Source: Acinetobacter sp. C32I (GTDB lineage: Bacteria; Pseudomonadota; Gammaproteobacteria; Pseudomonadales; Moraxellaceae). From it: 64,000 nt of DNA. The notes under the pieces were generated by a model. The model had not been told where the DNA came from, made no database searches, and saw nothing but the letters and a program-made list of their open reading frames with translations. Shown here piece after piece: positions 45,763 to 54,508 of this stretch; within the stretch, counting starts at the first letter, position 1; the number at the start of each line of letters is the position of its first letter. Location: assembly GCF_023702715.1 (NCBI RefSeq), contig NZ_CP098480.1, positions 3,410,001 to 3,474,000 of the forward strand, given 5' to 3'. Position numbers and translations under genes: made by a program.

Positions 45763-46968
45763 ATGCCTGCTTATCAATTTACTGCGCTTGATGCCTCAGG
45801 AAAGCAACATAAAGGTGTGCTGGAAGGGGATTCTGCACGCCAAATTCGTCAACAGTTACGCGATAAAGCATGGACACCCATTGCAGTCGATGCGGTTGAG
45901 CAAAAAGACAAACAGCAACAACGTTCATGGTTTAAAAAAAGCTTTAGTGCCTATGATTTGGCATTAATGACCCGCCAGCTTTCTGTGTTAGTTGCTGCAG
46001 GTATTCCATTGGAAGAAGCCTTGCGTGCAGTGAGTAAACAAAGTGAAAAATCACATGTGCAAAACCTATTAATTGCCGTACGCTCTAAGGTTCTGGAAGG
46101 ACATTCACTGGCGAAAAGTATGCAGCAATCGGGACGCTTTCCCGAACTGTATATTGCCACCGTTGCTGCAGGCGAGCGCTCAGGCCATCTTGATTTAATC
46201 TTAGATCAGTTGTCGGACTACACCGAAAATCGTTTTGCCATGCAGAAGAAAGTGCAGGGTGCAATGATCTATCCGATTGTACTGATGCTGATGTCTTTCG
46301 GGATCGTGATGGGTTTGATGACCTATGTCGTACCTGAAATCGTCAAGACCTTTGAACAAAGCAAAGAAGCCTTACCTTGGATTACGGTTGCCTTGATGAA
46401 AGCCAGTGCCTTTATTCGACATACTTGGTTGGGCATGCTTATTCTGGCCTTTATCGCGATGATCTTGTTTACCCGTTTTTTAAGAACCACGGCAGGACAT
46501 TATGCATTTGACCGATTAACGCTCAGACTGCCACTATTTGGTAAACTTTCGCGTGGTATAAATGCGGCACGTTTTGCCAGTACCTTATCGATTCTAACCC
46601 GTTCAGGGGTGCCTTTGGTTGAAGCCCTCCGTATCGGTGCTGAAGTCAGTAATAACTGGGTGATTCGTGATGCCATTGAAGTGGCGATGGAGCGTGTAAC
46701 AGAAGGTGGTAATTTGGCAACGCAATTGGAGCGTTGCGGTTATTTTCCACCAATGATGGTACAAATGATTCGAAGTGGTGAAGCGTCTGGTGAGCTGGAT
46801 CGGATGTTGGATCGGGCATCGACCATGCAAGATCGTGAGGTCACTACCTTTATTTCCACATTACTGGCGTTACTTGAACCCTTGATGCTGATTTTTATGG
46901 CAGCAATTGTATTGGTGATTGTGATTGCGGTAATGTTGCCAATTATTAATATGAACAATATGATTTAA
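45763..46968 (+). CDS. gspF: Type II secretion inner-membrane protein GspF
   Basis: Polytopic platform protein of the type II secretion system, 401 residues. It has two repeated T2SSF domains (about 70-190 and 270-395), with MTRQLSVLVAAGIPLEEALRAV and the matching FASTLSILTRSGVPLVEALRIG. Three transmembrane segments are at about 168-190, 220-240 and 375-395. The N-terminal YQFTALDASGKQHKGVLEGD is typical of GspF. It is followed 17 bp later by gspG. No other gsp gene is in the window, consistent with dispersed gsp genes in Acinetobacter. Confidence 0.95.
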   Translation: MPAYQFTALDASGKQHKGVLEGDSARQIRQQLRDKAWTPIAVDAVEQKDKQQQRSWFKKSFSAYDLALMTRQLSVLVAAGIPLEEALRAVSKQSEKSHVQNLLIAVRSKVLEGHSLAKSMQQSGRFPELYIATVAAGERSGHLDLILDQLSDYTENRFAMQKKVQGAMIYPIVLMLMSFGIVMGLMTYVVPEIVKTFEQSKEALPWITVALMKASAFIRHTWLGMLILAFIAMILFTRFLRTTAGHYAFDRLTLRLPLFGKLSRGINAARFASTLSILTRSGVPLVEALRIGAEVSNNWVIRDAIEVAMERVTEGGNLATQLERCGYFPPMMVQMIRSGEASGELDRMLDRASTMQDREVTTFISTLLALLEPLMLIFMAAIVLVIVIAVMLPIINMNNMI

Positions 46969-46985
46969 TGAGTGACATGTAAGAG

Positions 46986-47528
46986 ATGAATATGAATAAT
47001 TCAATGAATAAGCACAATGTTGAACAAAGCTTGAATGCTTCTCCTGTTACGGAATCTTGTAACTCAGAGCATAGCTCTTTGTCTTGCGCTCGGACAAAGT
47101 TTCACTTTGTTAATCCTCGCTCAGGATTTACACTCATTGAAGTGATGGTTGTTATTGTAATTTTAGGTGTTCTGGCTGCACTGATCGTTCCGAACGTGAT
47201 GGGTCGTGGTGAAAAGGCCAAAGTGGATACCACCAGTATTACCTTAAAAGGTGTTGCGGGTGCTTTAGATCAATATAAGTTGGACAATGGTCGTTACCCA
47301 TCGATGCAAGATGGTGGTCTAGATGCGTTGGTGAATCAACCTGCTTCTGCAAAGAACTGGTTACCGGGTGGTTATGTCAAAGGCGGCTATCCAAAAGACA
47401 GTTGGGAGAATGATTTACAGTATGTGATCCCAGGTCGTGAAGGTCGTGCATTTGATTTATATTCGTTTGGCGCGGATGGTAAAGAAGGTGGCGAAGGTAA
47501 TGATGCGGATATTTATTATCAGCCATAA
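46986..47528 (+). CDS. gspG: Type II secretion major pseudopilin GspG, long leader
   Basis: Major pseudopilin of the type II secretion system. The prepilin peptidase site is Gly47/Phe48 in SGFTLIEVMVV, with the conserved Glu52. A hydrophobic helix and the GspG C-terminal domain follow, with GGYVKGGYPKDSWENDLQY and the calcium-site LYSFGADGKEGGEGND. The mature length is normal, but the leader is about 47 residues, whereas most are around 6-15. The DNA for residues ~21-48 is packed with small perfect hairpins, suggesting an insertion. The true start could lie further downstream at a non-ATG codon. Confidence 0.94.
   Translation: MNMNNSMNKHNVEQSLNASPVTESCNSEHSSLSCARTKFHFVNPRSGFTLIEVMVVIVILGVLAALIVPNVMGRGEKAKVDTTSITLKGVAGALDQYKLDNGRYPSMQDGGLDALVNQPASAKNWLPGGYVKGGYPKDSWENDLQYVIPGREGRAFDLYSFGADGKEGGEGNDADIYYQP
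47046..47128. repeat. Four consecutive small palindromes inside the gspG leader
   Basis: Perfect inverted repeats follow in order: GTTAC/GTAAC (47046-47063), AGAGC/GCTCT (47066-47078), ACAAAGT/ACTTTGT (47094-47110) and AATCCT/AGGATT (47112-47128). They end exactly where the conserved pilin sequence begins. This looks like a palindromic element inserted in frame. Confidence 0.5.
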
Positions 47529-47541
47529 TGCTTGAATAAAA

Positions 47542-47585
47542 TATCACTTCACTTTTGCATTAAATAAATAGGGAGTGAAGTGATA
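47542..47585. terminator. Long stem after gspG
   Basis: TATCACTTCACT and AGTGAAGTGATA form a perfect 12-bp stem with a 20-base AT-rich loop, 14 bp past the gspG stop. There is no clean T run, so termination is probable but not certain. The 200 bp that follow are AT-rich, with nothing else I can name. Confidence 0.5.
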
Positions 47586-47792
47586 ATGTTTCTTAATTCA
47601 ATAAAACAACATAACTATTTGAAAAATATAGGATGAATAAAATATTAAATATGTGAGAGTTATAATAAGAATTATTCCCATATTTGATAGTTACAAGAAA
47701 AATAAATTATGCAGAAAAATAGACTATTTCTTTAGATCAAAGCTTTGCATAATAAATTCAAGCCATTGAAAAATAAGATGTGGAGAAATCAG

Positions 47793-48137
47793 ATGAAAGC
47801 ATTCTTTATGTTGGATGAACTGAATCAGTTTCATTGGGCAATGCTTAAATCTGTATTGCTCATCTTAAGCCTATTACCCTTTAGTGAAGGTGCTTTAAGC
47901 TTGTGGCAAGCTTCAGAAGGAAGTAGTCAAATCATGATCGGCTTTTTTGCATTGAGTATGTTGAGTGCATGGTTTGTATTGTGTTTTTTAAGTGCCTTAA
48001 AAACCAGTGTCTGGGATAACCAAGAGCTGATTTCTAAATATGAGCAGCTTGTATTTAAAGCCTATCGATATATTCCGATGCTGTTTTTATCGAGTCTGGT
48101 GGCGTATTTATCGGTGCAATTGTCGATTAATTTCTAA
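47793..48137 (+). CDS. Small membrane protein, function unknown
   Basis: A 114-residue protein with three hydrophobic segments, at about residues 17-35, 52-76 and 93-111. Between them is a charged, amphipathic stretch around SKYEQLVFKAYRY. The ATG at 47793 has GGAG eight bases upstream, whereas an upstream in-frame reading begins only at a TTG (47745) without a ribosome site. I do not recognise the family. It ends 14 bp before a shared terminator facing the DUF2798 gene. Confidence 0.7.
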   Translation: MKAFFMLDELNQFHWAMLKSVLLILSLLPFSEGALSLWQASEGSSQIMIGFFALSMLSAWFVLCFLSALKTSVWDNQELISKYEQLVFKAYRYIPMLFLSSLVAYLSVQLSINF

Positions 48138-48151
48138 GCCGAAGATATTCA

Positions 48152-48182
48152 AAAAAACGTAGACCCAAGATCTACGTTTTTT
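48152..48182. terminator. Bidirectional intrinsic terminator
   Basis: A perfect 12-bp inverted repeat, AAAAAACGTAGA / TCTACGTTTTTT, with a 7-base loop. It lies between two convergent genes and serves both. Confidence 0.93.
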
Positions 48183-48193
48183 ATGGTCTAAAT

Positions 48194-48457
48194 TTAAACT
48201 GGTCGAACCAAGAGCATTGTCATTTTACGCACGATAGGCAAGACCAAGAGCAGCACAGGAAATGCGATCAGCCAAGAAATTCCCCATGCTGACATCCACG
48301 TTGCAAAAGAGAACTGCTCAAACCCCATACTTCTGAGCGTACTAATACAAGACACAATAAAAGTCATAATAATGGACAAGAAGAAGGGTAAAACAATGGA
48401 TGCGTAACGATTAGGAATTTTTTGAAAATTAAAAGAAGAAGATTTTGAACTCTGCAT
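48194..48457 (-). CDS. DUF2798 family membrane protein
   Basis: An 87-residue two-helix membrane protein. It matches the DUF2798 layout: IPNRYASIVLPFFLSIIMTFIVSCISTLRSMG (about 14-45), then WMSAWGISWLIAFPVLLLVLPIVRKMT (about 54-80). Its function is unknown in any organism as far as I recall. CGGAG lies seven bases before the ATG. Transcribed alone. Confidence 0.85.
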   Translation of the reverse strand: MQSSKSSSFNFQKIPNRYASIVLPFFLSIIMTFIVSCISTLRSMGFEQFSFATWMSAWGISWLIAFPVLLLVLPIVRKMTMLLVRPV

Positions 48458-48702
48458 TTTTTACTCCGTAAACCAACAAACGCCAGTGCCTTATCCAAGA
48501 TAAAAAATATCTTGATCAAATAGCTCCAAGCCTTGTTGGAGATATGTTGGCACGTTGATTGACGTAAACGTTTACGGCTTTATGATCAGCAAAATTAATT
48601 TAGCATGAAGTTGCGCAATTGAAAATAAAAATAAGCGTATTTATTGAGTTGGATAGATTCGCTATGCTGCAACTGGGCTTAAAAGAGAGAAAAGGAAAAA
48701 GC

Positions 48703-49041
48703 ATGCAACAGATCGAATGGAATGACTTTACTAAGGTTGAATTACGTGTGGGTAGAATCATTCAAGCGGAAGTGTTTCAACAAGCGCGAAAACCCGCTTA
48801 TATTTTGCAGGTGGATTTTGGTGAAGAGCTGGGGATCAGAAAATCCAGTGCACAAATTACCAAGCTGTATCAGCCTGAGAATTTGATTGGAAAATTGGTG
48901 GTTGCTGTCGTGAATTTCCCGAAAAAGCAGATTGGGCCGATTCAATCCGAATGTCTGGTGACAGGTTTTCATAATGCAGATGGGGATGTCGCGCTTTGTG
49001 TCCCAGAGTTTGATGTTCCTCTGGGCACAAAGTTACTGTAA
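48703..49041 (+). CDS. CsaA-like tRNA-binding domain protein
   Basis: A 112-residue protein consisting of a single EMAP/Trbp111-type OB fold, as in CsaA and the C-terminus of some methionyl-tRNA synthetases. The family pattern is clear: DFTKVELRVGRIIQAEVF, then RKPAYILQVDFGEELGIRKSSAQIT, and VVNFPKKQIGPIQSECLVTG. AGGA lies before the ATG at 48703; an upstream in-frame ATG (48619) would add 28 residues with no family match. It is proposed to bind tRNA or act as a chaperone. It converges with lnt across a single base. Confidence 0.9.
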   Translation: MQQIEWNDFTKVELRVGRIIQAEVFQQARKPAYILQVDFGEELGIRKSSAQITKLYQPENLIGKLVVAVVNFPKKQIGPIQSECLVTGFHNADGDVALCVPEFDVPLGTKLL

Positions 49042-49042
49042 T

Positions 49043-50602
49043 TTATCGACGGGATTTGAAGCTGATATCAACTTTACGCGGACGATAGATCCAACCTACG
49101 ATCAATAAAAGCAATGAGAAAATCAAGATCGGGTAATCACTTAAACGATTGTAGAGTGTTTGCCCTTGCATAGCAGGTAATTCGCCACGTAACACGGCTT
49201 CTTGATCTATTGGCGCTTGTTTAACGATATGACCATGCTGATCAATAAATGCGGTCACACCTGTATTGGTGGCACGAATAAACCAACGACCATTTTCTTT
49301 GGCACGCATCTGTACCATTTGCAGATGTTGCCAAGGTCCCGCCGTCCCCGTGAACCATGCATCATTTGACACGGTGATTAAGAAGTCACTATTAGCGGCA
49401 TTACGACGGGTTAGGTTTGGGTAGGCCACTTCATAACAAATGGCAGCAGCAAGCGCATGTCCTTTCACGGTGAGCGGTTTTTGATTGGCTTCACCACGTG
49501 AAAAGCCACTCATGCTGACATCGTTCTGCATCGCAGGAAGTACCCATTTCAGCAGGCCTGACAGAGGAATATATTCACCAAAGGGTACTAAACGTTGTTT
49601 CTTATACAAGCCAAAGGAATCGCTACCCGATGCCATAATACTGTTGTAATACAATGGCTCACCCACTTGCTGCGATTTGGCTAGATCCCAATAGGGAATA
49701 CCTGTCACCCAAGCGCTATCGGTTTTCTTGGCTTGTGCCGCCATTGCATCCAAGAACTCTTGAATATCGGTCTGGAACATTGGAATTGATGATTCAGGCC
49801 AAACGATGAGATCACGGCCCCATTCTGCACGCGTCAGGGTGGCATAGATTTCCAAGGTTTTAATTTGATATTCGGTCAGCCATTTCAGATCTTGTGGAAT
49901 ATTGCCTTGAATCAGTGAAACACTCAGCGGCTTCGCTGCTTTAGGCTGCACAAATTGAATAAAACCAGCGCCCCAAGCACCTAATACGAGGAGTGCAGAA
50001 GGAATGGCCCAGAACCAACGGCGATTTAAAATCTCAACCAAGGCACAGGCCAATACAATCACGACAAAAGAAACGGCATAGACCCCGAATAGCGGGGCAT
50101 AGCCATCGAGTAAGCGTTCAGTGAAGGCATAACCTGCAAATAACCACGGGAAACCGGTAAAGACCCAAGTTTTGGCCCATTCAAATAATACCCAGAGTGG
50201 CGCGAAAGTCAGCGGTGTTTCTGGGAAGAAGCGACGATACAACCATGTTTGGAAGGCCGTAAATAAGCCCATTGCGGCTGCCATAAAGACAATCATCAAA
50301 ATGCTTAGAAAGGCATTGGTATCGCCATAGGTATGGATTGAGGTATACAGCCAGAACGCGCCGACAAACCATAAACCAAAACCATAGGCCCAACCGAGCG
50401 CAAAGGCTTGGCGTGGACTACGTTGACGTAATACCGCATACAATAGTGCAGGCGACAGAATCGCAAGCCACCAAAAGTAATAAGGGGCTAAAGCCAAACT
50501 AAAGATTGCACCTGAAATCAGTGCAATCAATAGGGGGAAAATAAAAGGAAGCTGAGTGTGTGCTTGAGATGGATTTAACAGCTTCTCAAAATAGGTTCTC
50601 AT
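49043..50602 (-). CDS. lnt: Apolipoprotein N-acyltransferase Lnt
   Basis: Inner-membrane enzyme that adds the third acyl chain to lipoproteins in the periplasm. The 519 residues include about six N-terminal helices (20-215), a nitrilase-type catalytic domain (225-480) and a final helix (490-508). The triad is visible: Glu270 in WPESSIPMF, Lys335 in YKKQRLVPFGEYIP and Cys389 in ICYEVAYPN. These align with E. coli E267-K335-C387. It is translated with corC, whose stop overlaps the lnt start by 4 bp. Confidence 0.96.
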   Translation of the reverse strand: MRTYFEKLLNPSQAHTQLPFIFPLLIALISGAIFSLALAPYYFWWLAILSPALLYAVLRQRSPRQAFALGWAYGFGLWFVGAFWLYTSIHTYGDTNAFLSILMIVFMAAAMGLFTAFQTWLYRRFFPETPLTFAPLWVLFEWAKTWVFTGFPWLFAGYAFTERLLDGYAPLFGVYAVSFVVIVLACALVEILNRRWFWAIPSALLVLGAWGAGFIQFVQPKAAKPLSVSLIQGNIPQDLKWLTEYQIKTLEIYATLTRAEWGRDLIVWPESSIPMFQTDIQEFLDAMAAQAKKTDSAWVTGIPYWDLAKSQQVGEPLYYNSIMASGSDSFGLYKKQRLVPFGEYIPLSGLLKWVLPAMQNDVSMSGFSRGEANQKPLTVKGHALAAAICYEVAYPNLTRRNAANSDFLITVSNDAWFTGTAGPWQHLQMVQMRAKENGRWFIRATNTGVTAFIDQHGHIVKQAPIDQEAVLRGELPAMQGQTLYNRLSDYPILIFSLLLLIVGWIYRPRKVDISFKSRR

Positions 50603-51438
50603 TGACGGACAGCTCGAATCAGATGAATAGTGCGTGCATCTGCTTCAATAATGGTAAATTGCCAATCGCCAAGTTCAATGGTTTGACCTTGTAAATCGCT
50701 CACTAAACCAATCTCTTGCAGCAGTAAACCGCCCATAGTTTCAACTTCATCGTCAGAAAAATCTGCATCTAAAATAGTGTTGAAGTGTTCGATTGGTGTA
50801 AGTGCCTGCACAATCCAGGTATTGGCTGTGGTCGGGTCATTGTCTGGGACGATATACAGTGCTTCTTCATCTGCAATATCGTGCTCATCTTCAATTTCAC
50901 CGACAATCTCTTCAAGAATGTCTTCGAGGGTAACCAAACCCGAGGTTGAACCATATTCATCAATCACGATGGCAATATGGGTCTGGGTATTTTTTAACAT
51001 GCGGAGTACTTGGTCTGAACGTGCACTTTCAGGCACGAAGACAGGCTGACGCATCAATGAACGAATATCGACTTTGACATTGCGCTCGGTTAAAAATGGC
51101 AAAAGATCTTTCGCTAATAAGATACCCACCACATTGTCACTTTGATCTGCTGAAAACACCGGGAAGCGCGAATGTGCAGAATCAATCAGTACATGCAGAA
51201 TATCAAGTAATTGATCGTCTTCCTGTAAGCTGATAATCGCTGTACGCGGTGTCATGACTTCTCGAATCTTGGTTGCTGGCAGATCGAGAACACCCTCAAG
51301 CATAGCAACAGTATCTGGCTCTAAAAAGCGACGTGAGTCTTGAACTAACTTGAGTAATTCATCGCGGGTTTCAGGTGCGGTGCCTAACCATTTTCTTAAG
51401 CCACGCATGCCCCACGACGGACTGGATTCCTCGACCAT
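50599..51438 (-). CDS. corC: CorC/HlyC-type CBS-domain protein
   Basis: Cytoplasmic protein of the HlyC/CorC family, linked to magnesium and cobalt efflux. The 279 residues contain two CBS domains (about 65-185), with the start motif IREVMTPRTAIISL and a second-domain VIDEYGSTSGLVTLEDILEEIVGEI. A C-terminal CorC_HlyC FAD-like domain (about 200-275) follows. No DUF21 membrane domain is present, so it is the short form. The pairing with lnt, with ATGA overlap, is common in gammaproteobacteria. Confidence 0.93.
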   Translation of the reverse strand: MVEESSPSWGMRGLRKWLGTAPETRDELLKLVQDSRRFLEPDTVAMLEGVLDLPATKIREVMTPRTAIISLQEDDQLLDILHVLIDSAHSRFPVFSADQSDNVVGILLAKDLLPFLTERNVKVDIRSLMRQPVFVPESARSDQVLRMLKNTQTHIAIVIDEYGSTSGLVTLEDILEEIVGEIEDEHDIADEEALYIVPDNDPTTANTWIVQALTPIEHFNTILDADFSDDEVETMGGLLLQEIGLVSDLQGQTIELGDWQFTIIEADARTIHLIRAVRQ

Positions 51439-51576
51439 GATCTTTCCTAAAGACTCTCTATATCAATTAGATGATTTTCATCATACCGAAGATAAAGCCG
51501 ATATGCATCAATAAAACTATGTAAAAAACGTACAGTTTTTCAAAACACTGTTGATGATTTTCATATGAGCGGTTTA

Positions 51577-51585
51577 TGCTAAAAT
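51577..51585 (+). promoter_or_regulatory. Extended -10 promoter element for tusA
   Basis: TG followed by TAAAAT at 51580-51585 (TGCTAAAAT) fits an extended -10, about 26 bp upstream of the tusA start. No clear -35 accompanies it. Confidence 0.5.
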
Positions 51586-51610
51586 GTGAATCTTCGAATA
51601 TTTGAGTTTT

Positions 51611-51871
51611 ATGATGTCTGAACAACCAAAACTTCCTGCTGTTCAAATCAATACGCGAGGTTTACGTTGCCCCGAACCTGTGATGATGTTGCACCAAGCC
51701 ATTCGCAAAGCCAAATCTGGCGATGTGGTTGAGGTACTTGCTACAGATCCGTCTACATCATGGGATATTCCAAAGTTTTGTATGCATCTCGGACACGAAT
51801 TGGTGTTAAAAGAAGAAAGTCTGGATGAAAACAGTAATACTGAATATCGATATTTAGTGCAGAAAGGTTAA
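51611..51871 (+). CDS. tusA: Sulfur carrier protein TusA
   Basis: Small sulfur-transfer protein, 86 residues, that accepts persulfide from a cysteine desulfurase for tRNA thiolation and other routes. The active cysteine is Cys20 in RGLRCPEPVMM, and the C-terminal half has the family EVLATDPSTSWDIPKFCMHLGHEL. I start at the ATG at 51611; a second ATG follows at once (51614) and an earlier TTG is unlikely. Single gene with its own terminator. Confidence 0.93.
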   Translation: MMSEQPKLPAVQINTRGLRCPEPVMMLHQAIRKAKSGDVVEVLATDPSTSWDIPKFCMHLGHELVLKEESLDENSNTEYRYLVQKG

Positions 51872-51903
51872 GTGTTATTTCAGCCAAATAAAACGAAAGC
51901 ATA

Positions 51904-51933
51904 AAAAAATCCGAGTCTAAACTCGGATTTTTT
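51904..51933. terminator. Bidirectional terminator between tusA and ETF-QO
   Basis: AAAAAATCCGAGT and ACTCGGATTTTTT form a perfect 13-bp stem with a CTAA loop between two convergent genes. Confidence 0.93.
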
Positions 51934-51941
51934 ATTTTGAA

Positions 51942-53654
51942 TTACATATTCGGGTAGTTCGGGCCACCGCCGCCTTCAGGGGTTACCCACGTAATGTTTT
52001 GTGATGGGTCTTTGATATCACAAGTCTTACAGTGGACACAGTTGGCTGCGTTGATCTGGAAGCGTTTAGAACCGTCATCATTTTCCATGATTTCGTAAAC
52101 ACCTGCAGGGCAGTAGCGTTGAGCTGGCTCATCCCATTTTGGTAGGTTTACATCCACTGGAATAGATGGATCAGTTAACTTCAAATGAGCTGGCTGATTT
52201 TCTTCATGTACAGTATTTGATACGAATACAGAAGATAAACGGTCAAAAGTCAACTTGCCATCTGGTTTTGGATAGTTTGGCTTAAACGTTGACGCATCCA
52301 CTGTTTTAAGCACGGCAAAGTCTTGTTTAAGATCATGCAAAGTGAATGGTACTTTAAAGATGTTTTGATCGATAAAGTTAAATGCACCACCCACCCATTG
52401 ACCAAACTTGTGCATCGCTGGACCAAAGTTGCGTGAACGATATAACTCTTCTTTTAGCCAAGAATTGTTATATTTGTCAGTATAAGTGGTCAGCTCTTTG
52501 TCGAAATGGTCGTCGCCTTCGAGTACGCGTGCAATCGCAAGATCACCACCTTTGGCAACACCCGCCGCAATCGCTTCAAAGACGGCTTCACCACACAACA
52601 TACCTGATTTCATTGCTGTGTGAGAGCCTTTGATTTTTGCGAAGTTCAAGAAACCAGCATCATCACCAATCAAGCAACCGCCTGGGAAGGTCAGCTTAGG
52701 TAAGGCATTAAAACCACCTTTGACGACTGCACGTGCGCCGTAAGAAATACGTTTTCCGCCTTCAAGGAATTGCTTGATGGTTGGGTGTGTTTTCCAACGT
52801 TGCATTTCCATGAATGGGTACATGTGCGGATTTTCATAAGATAAATCGACGATCATACCCAAAGTGACTTGGTTATTTTCAGCGTGGTATAACCACCAAC
52901 CGCCAGAAGAACCTGTTTCAGACAAAGGCCAACCGGCACCATGCATCACTAAGCCTGGCTTATGTTTTGCAGGGTCGATTTCCCAAAGTTCTTTGATCCC
53001 GATCCCGTAATGTTGTGGATCAGCATCTTTGTCGAGATTAAATTTTGCAATCAGGCGTTTACCGAGGTGACCACGGCAGCCTTCAGCGAATAAGGTATAT
53101 TTGGCATGCAGTTCATAGCCAGGCGTGAAGTTATGAGTCGGCTCACCATTTTTGCCAATGCCCATATCACCTGTTTGAATGCCTTTTACTGTACCGTCTT
53201 CATGGTAAAGTACTTCAGCAGCAGCAAAGCCCGGGAAGATTGAAACTTCAAGTTCTTCCGCTTTTTGACCTAACCAACGCACCACATTACCTAAAGAAAC
53301 CACATAGTTTCCTTCGTTGTGCATTGATTTCGGTACCATCCAATATGGCATTTTTTGTGAATTGCTTTCAGAGGTGAGGAAATAGGTTTCGTCACCTGTT
53401 ACAGGTACATTGAGAGGTGCACCTTCTTCTTTCCAGTTTGGAAACAATTCATTCATGGCACGTGGTTCAAGTACAGCACCAGAAAGGATATGCGCACCTA
53501 CTTCAGAGCCTTTTTCAACAACACAAACAGAAAGATCAGGCAGGTTGTTTTCAATCGCTAATTGACGAATTTTAATCGCAGCAGATAAACCCGAAGGTCC
53601 TGCGCCTACGATCACTACGTCAAACTCCATCGCTTCACGTTCGATGTGTTCCAT
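51942..53654 (-). CDS. Electron transfer flavoprotein-ubiquinone oxidoreductase
   Basis: Passes electrons from electron transfer flavoprotein, fed by fatty acid and amino acid dehydrogenases, to ubiquinone at the inner membrane. The 570 residues have an FAD-binding VVIVGAGPSGLSAAIKI (14-30), a central CLIGDDAGFLNFAKIKGSHTA segment, and a C-terminal 4Fe-4S cluster site. Its cysteines lie in RYCPAGVYE and in ANCVHCKTCDIKDPSQNI. GGAG precedes the ATG. Length is typical. Etf genes themselves are not in the window. Confidence 0.95.
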   Translation of the reverse strand: MEHIEREAMEFDVVIVGAGPSGLSAAIKIRQLAIENNLPDLSVCVVEKGSEVGAHILSGAVLEPRAMNELFPNWKEEGAPLNVPVTGDETYFLTSESNSQKMPYWMVPKSMHNEGNYVVSLGNVVRWLGQKAEELEVSIFPGFAAAEVLYHEDGTVKGIQTGDMGIGKNGEPTHNFTPGYELHAKYTLFAEGCRGHLGKRLIAKFNLDKDADPQHYGIGIKELWEIDPAKHKPGLVMHGAGWPLSETGSSGGWWLYHAENNQVTLGMIVDLSYENPHMYPFMEMQRWKTHPTIKQFLEGGKRISYGARAVVKGGFNALPKLTFPGGCLIGDDAGFLNFAKIKGSHTAMKSGMLCGEAVFEAIAAGVAKGGDLAIARVLEGDDHFDKELTTYTDKYNNSWLKEELYRSRNFGPAMHKFGQWVGGAFNFIDQNIFKVPFTLHDLKQDFAVLKTVDASTFKPNYPKPDGKLTFDRLSSVFVSNTVHEENQPAHLKLTDPSIPVDVNLPKWDEPAQRYCPAGVYEIMENDDGSKRFQINAANCVHCKTCDIKDPSQNITWVTPEGGGGPNYPNM

Positions 53655-53841
53655 GTAGGACTCCTCATATTTTTAGGGGTGGCAACCGTAATATTGCGAT
53701 TCGGTGCTGCCATGAGTGTTCTGAATTGCCAAACACAAATGATAGTATTGTGCTTGCAAACGTTCGGGATAGTATAGTTTTAATCCTTGATCTCGCCAAT
53801 TGGCTGAGTGGTCATATTTTCTCGTCAGCAAGGCATAAACT

Positions 53842-54465
53842 ATGATAAATGAAAATGATTCTCCACAAAGCTCTTTACAAAATAAGGGAAAAATCGTGTT
53901 TTCTGATGATAAAAACTTAATGGACATTGCACAATACATAAAAGATGTACAGCAAAGTCACAAAAGGTCAATTCCCCCTTTAGAGCAATGGCACCCAAAG
54001 CATTGCGGCAAAATGGATCTACGTGTAAAAGCCAATGGCGAATGGTGGCACGAAGGTCAATTGGTCAAACGCCAAGCGCTTCTGGACCTGTTTACCAAGG
54101 TGCTCTGGAAAGAGGATGGCAAATTCTACCTCAAAACCCCTGTTGAACAGATCGAAATAGAGGTTGAAGATGAGCCTTTATTGATCAATCAGGTTGATCA
54201 GGTCGAGCTTGAAGGGAACACTTATTTACAGCTGACCACATGCAATCAGGATGTGGTGATTGTCGATGAAGCGCATCCGATTTTTATGCGCAAATATCAG
54301 GGGGAGTTAAGGCCCTATGTGCATGTTCGATTCGGGATCAATGCCCTGATCCAGCGGCAGAGTTTTTATCATCTCGTCAACTACGGCAGTTTGTCTGAAA
54401 ATGCACAAGGCGAGACGGTTTTAACACTAAAAAGTGGTGATTTGATCTTGCATTTGAGCACCTGA
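53842..54465 (+). CDS. DUF1285 domain-containing protein
   Basis: A 207-residue soluble protein matching the DUF1285 family of two similar beta-rich halves. The family signature IPPLEQWHPKHCGKMDLRVK is near residues 44-63, followed by WWHEGQLVKRQALLDLFTKVLWKEDGKFYL. The function of this family is not established. The first ~30 residues are polar and probably disordered. It is 43 bp upstream of murI on the same strand and may share its transcript. Confidence 0.88.
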   Translation: MINENDSPQSSLQNKGKIVFSDDKNLMDIAQYIKDVQQSHKRSIPPLEQWHPKHCGKMDLRVKANGEWWHEGQLVKRQALLDLFTKVLWKEDGKFYLKTPVEQIEIEVEDEPLLINQVDQVELEGNTYLQLTTCNQDVVIVDEAHPIFMRKYQGELRPYVHVRFGINALIQRQSFYHLVNYGSLSENAQGETVLTLKSGDLILHLST

Positions 54466-54508
54466 GGTTTAAGCTTAAACCAGTGAATAACCGAATATCC
54501 GTGCGTAT

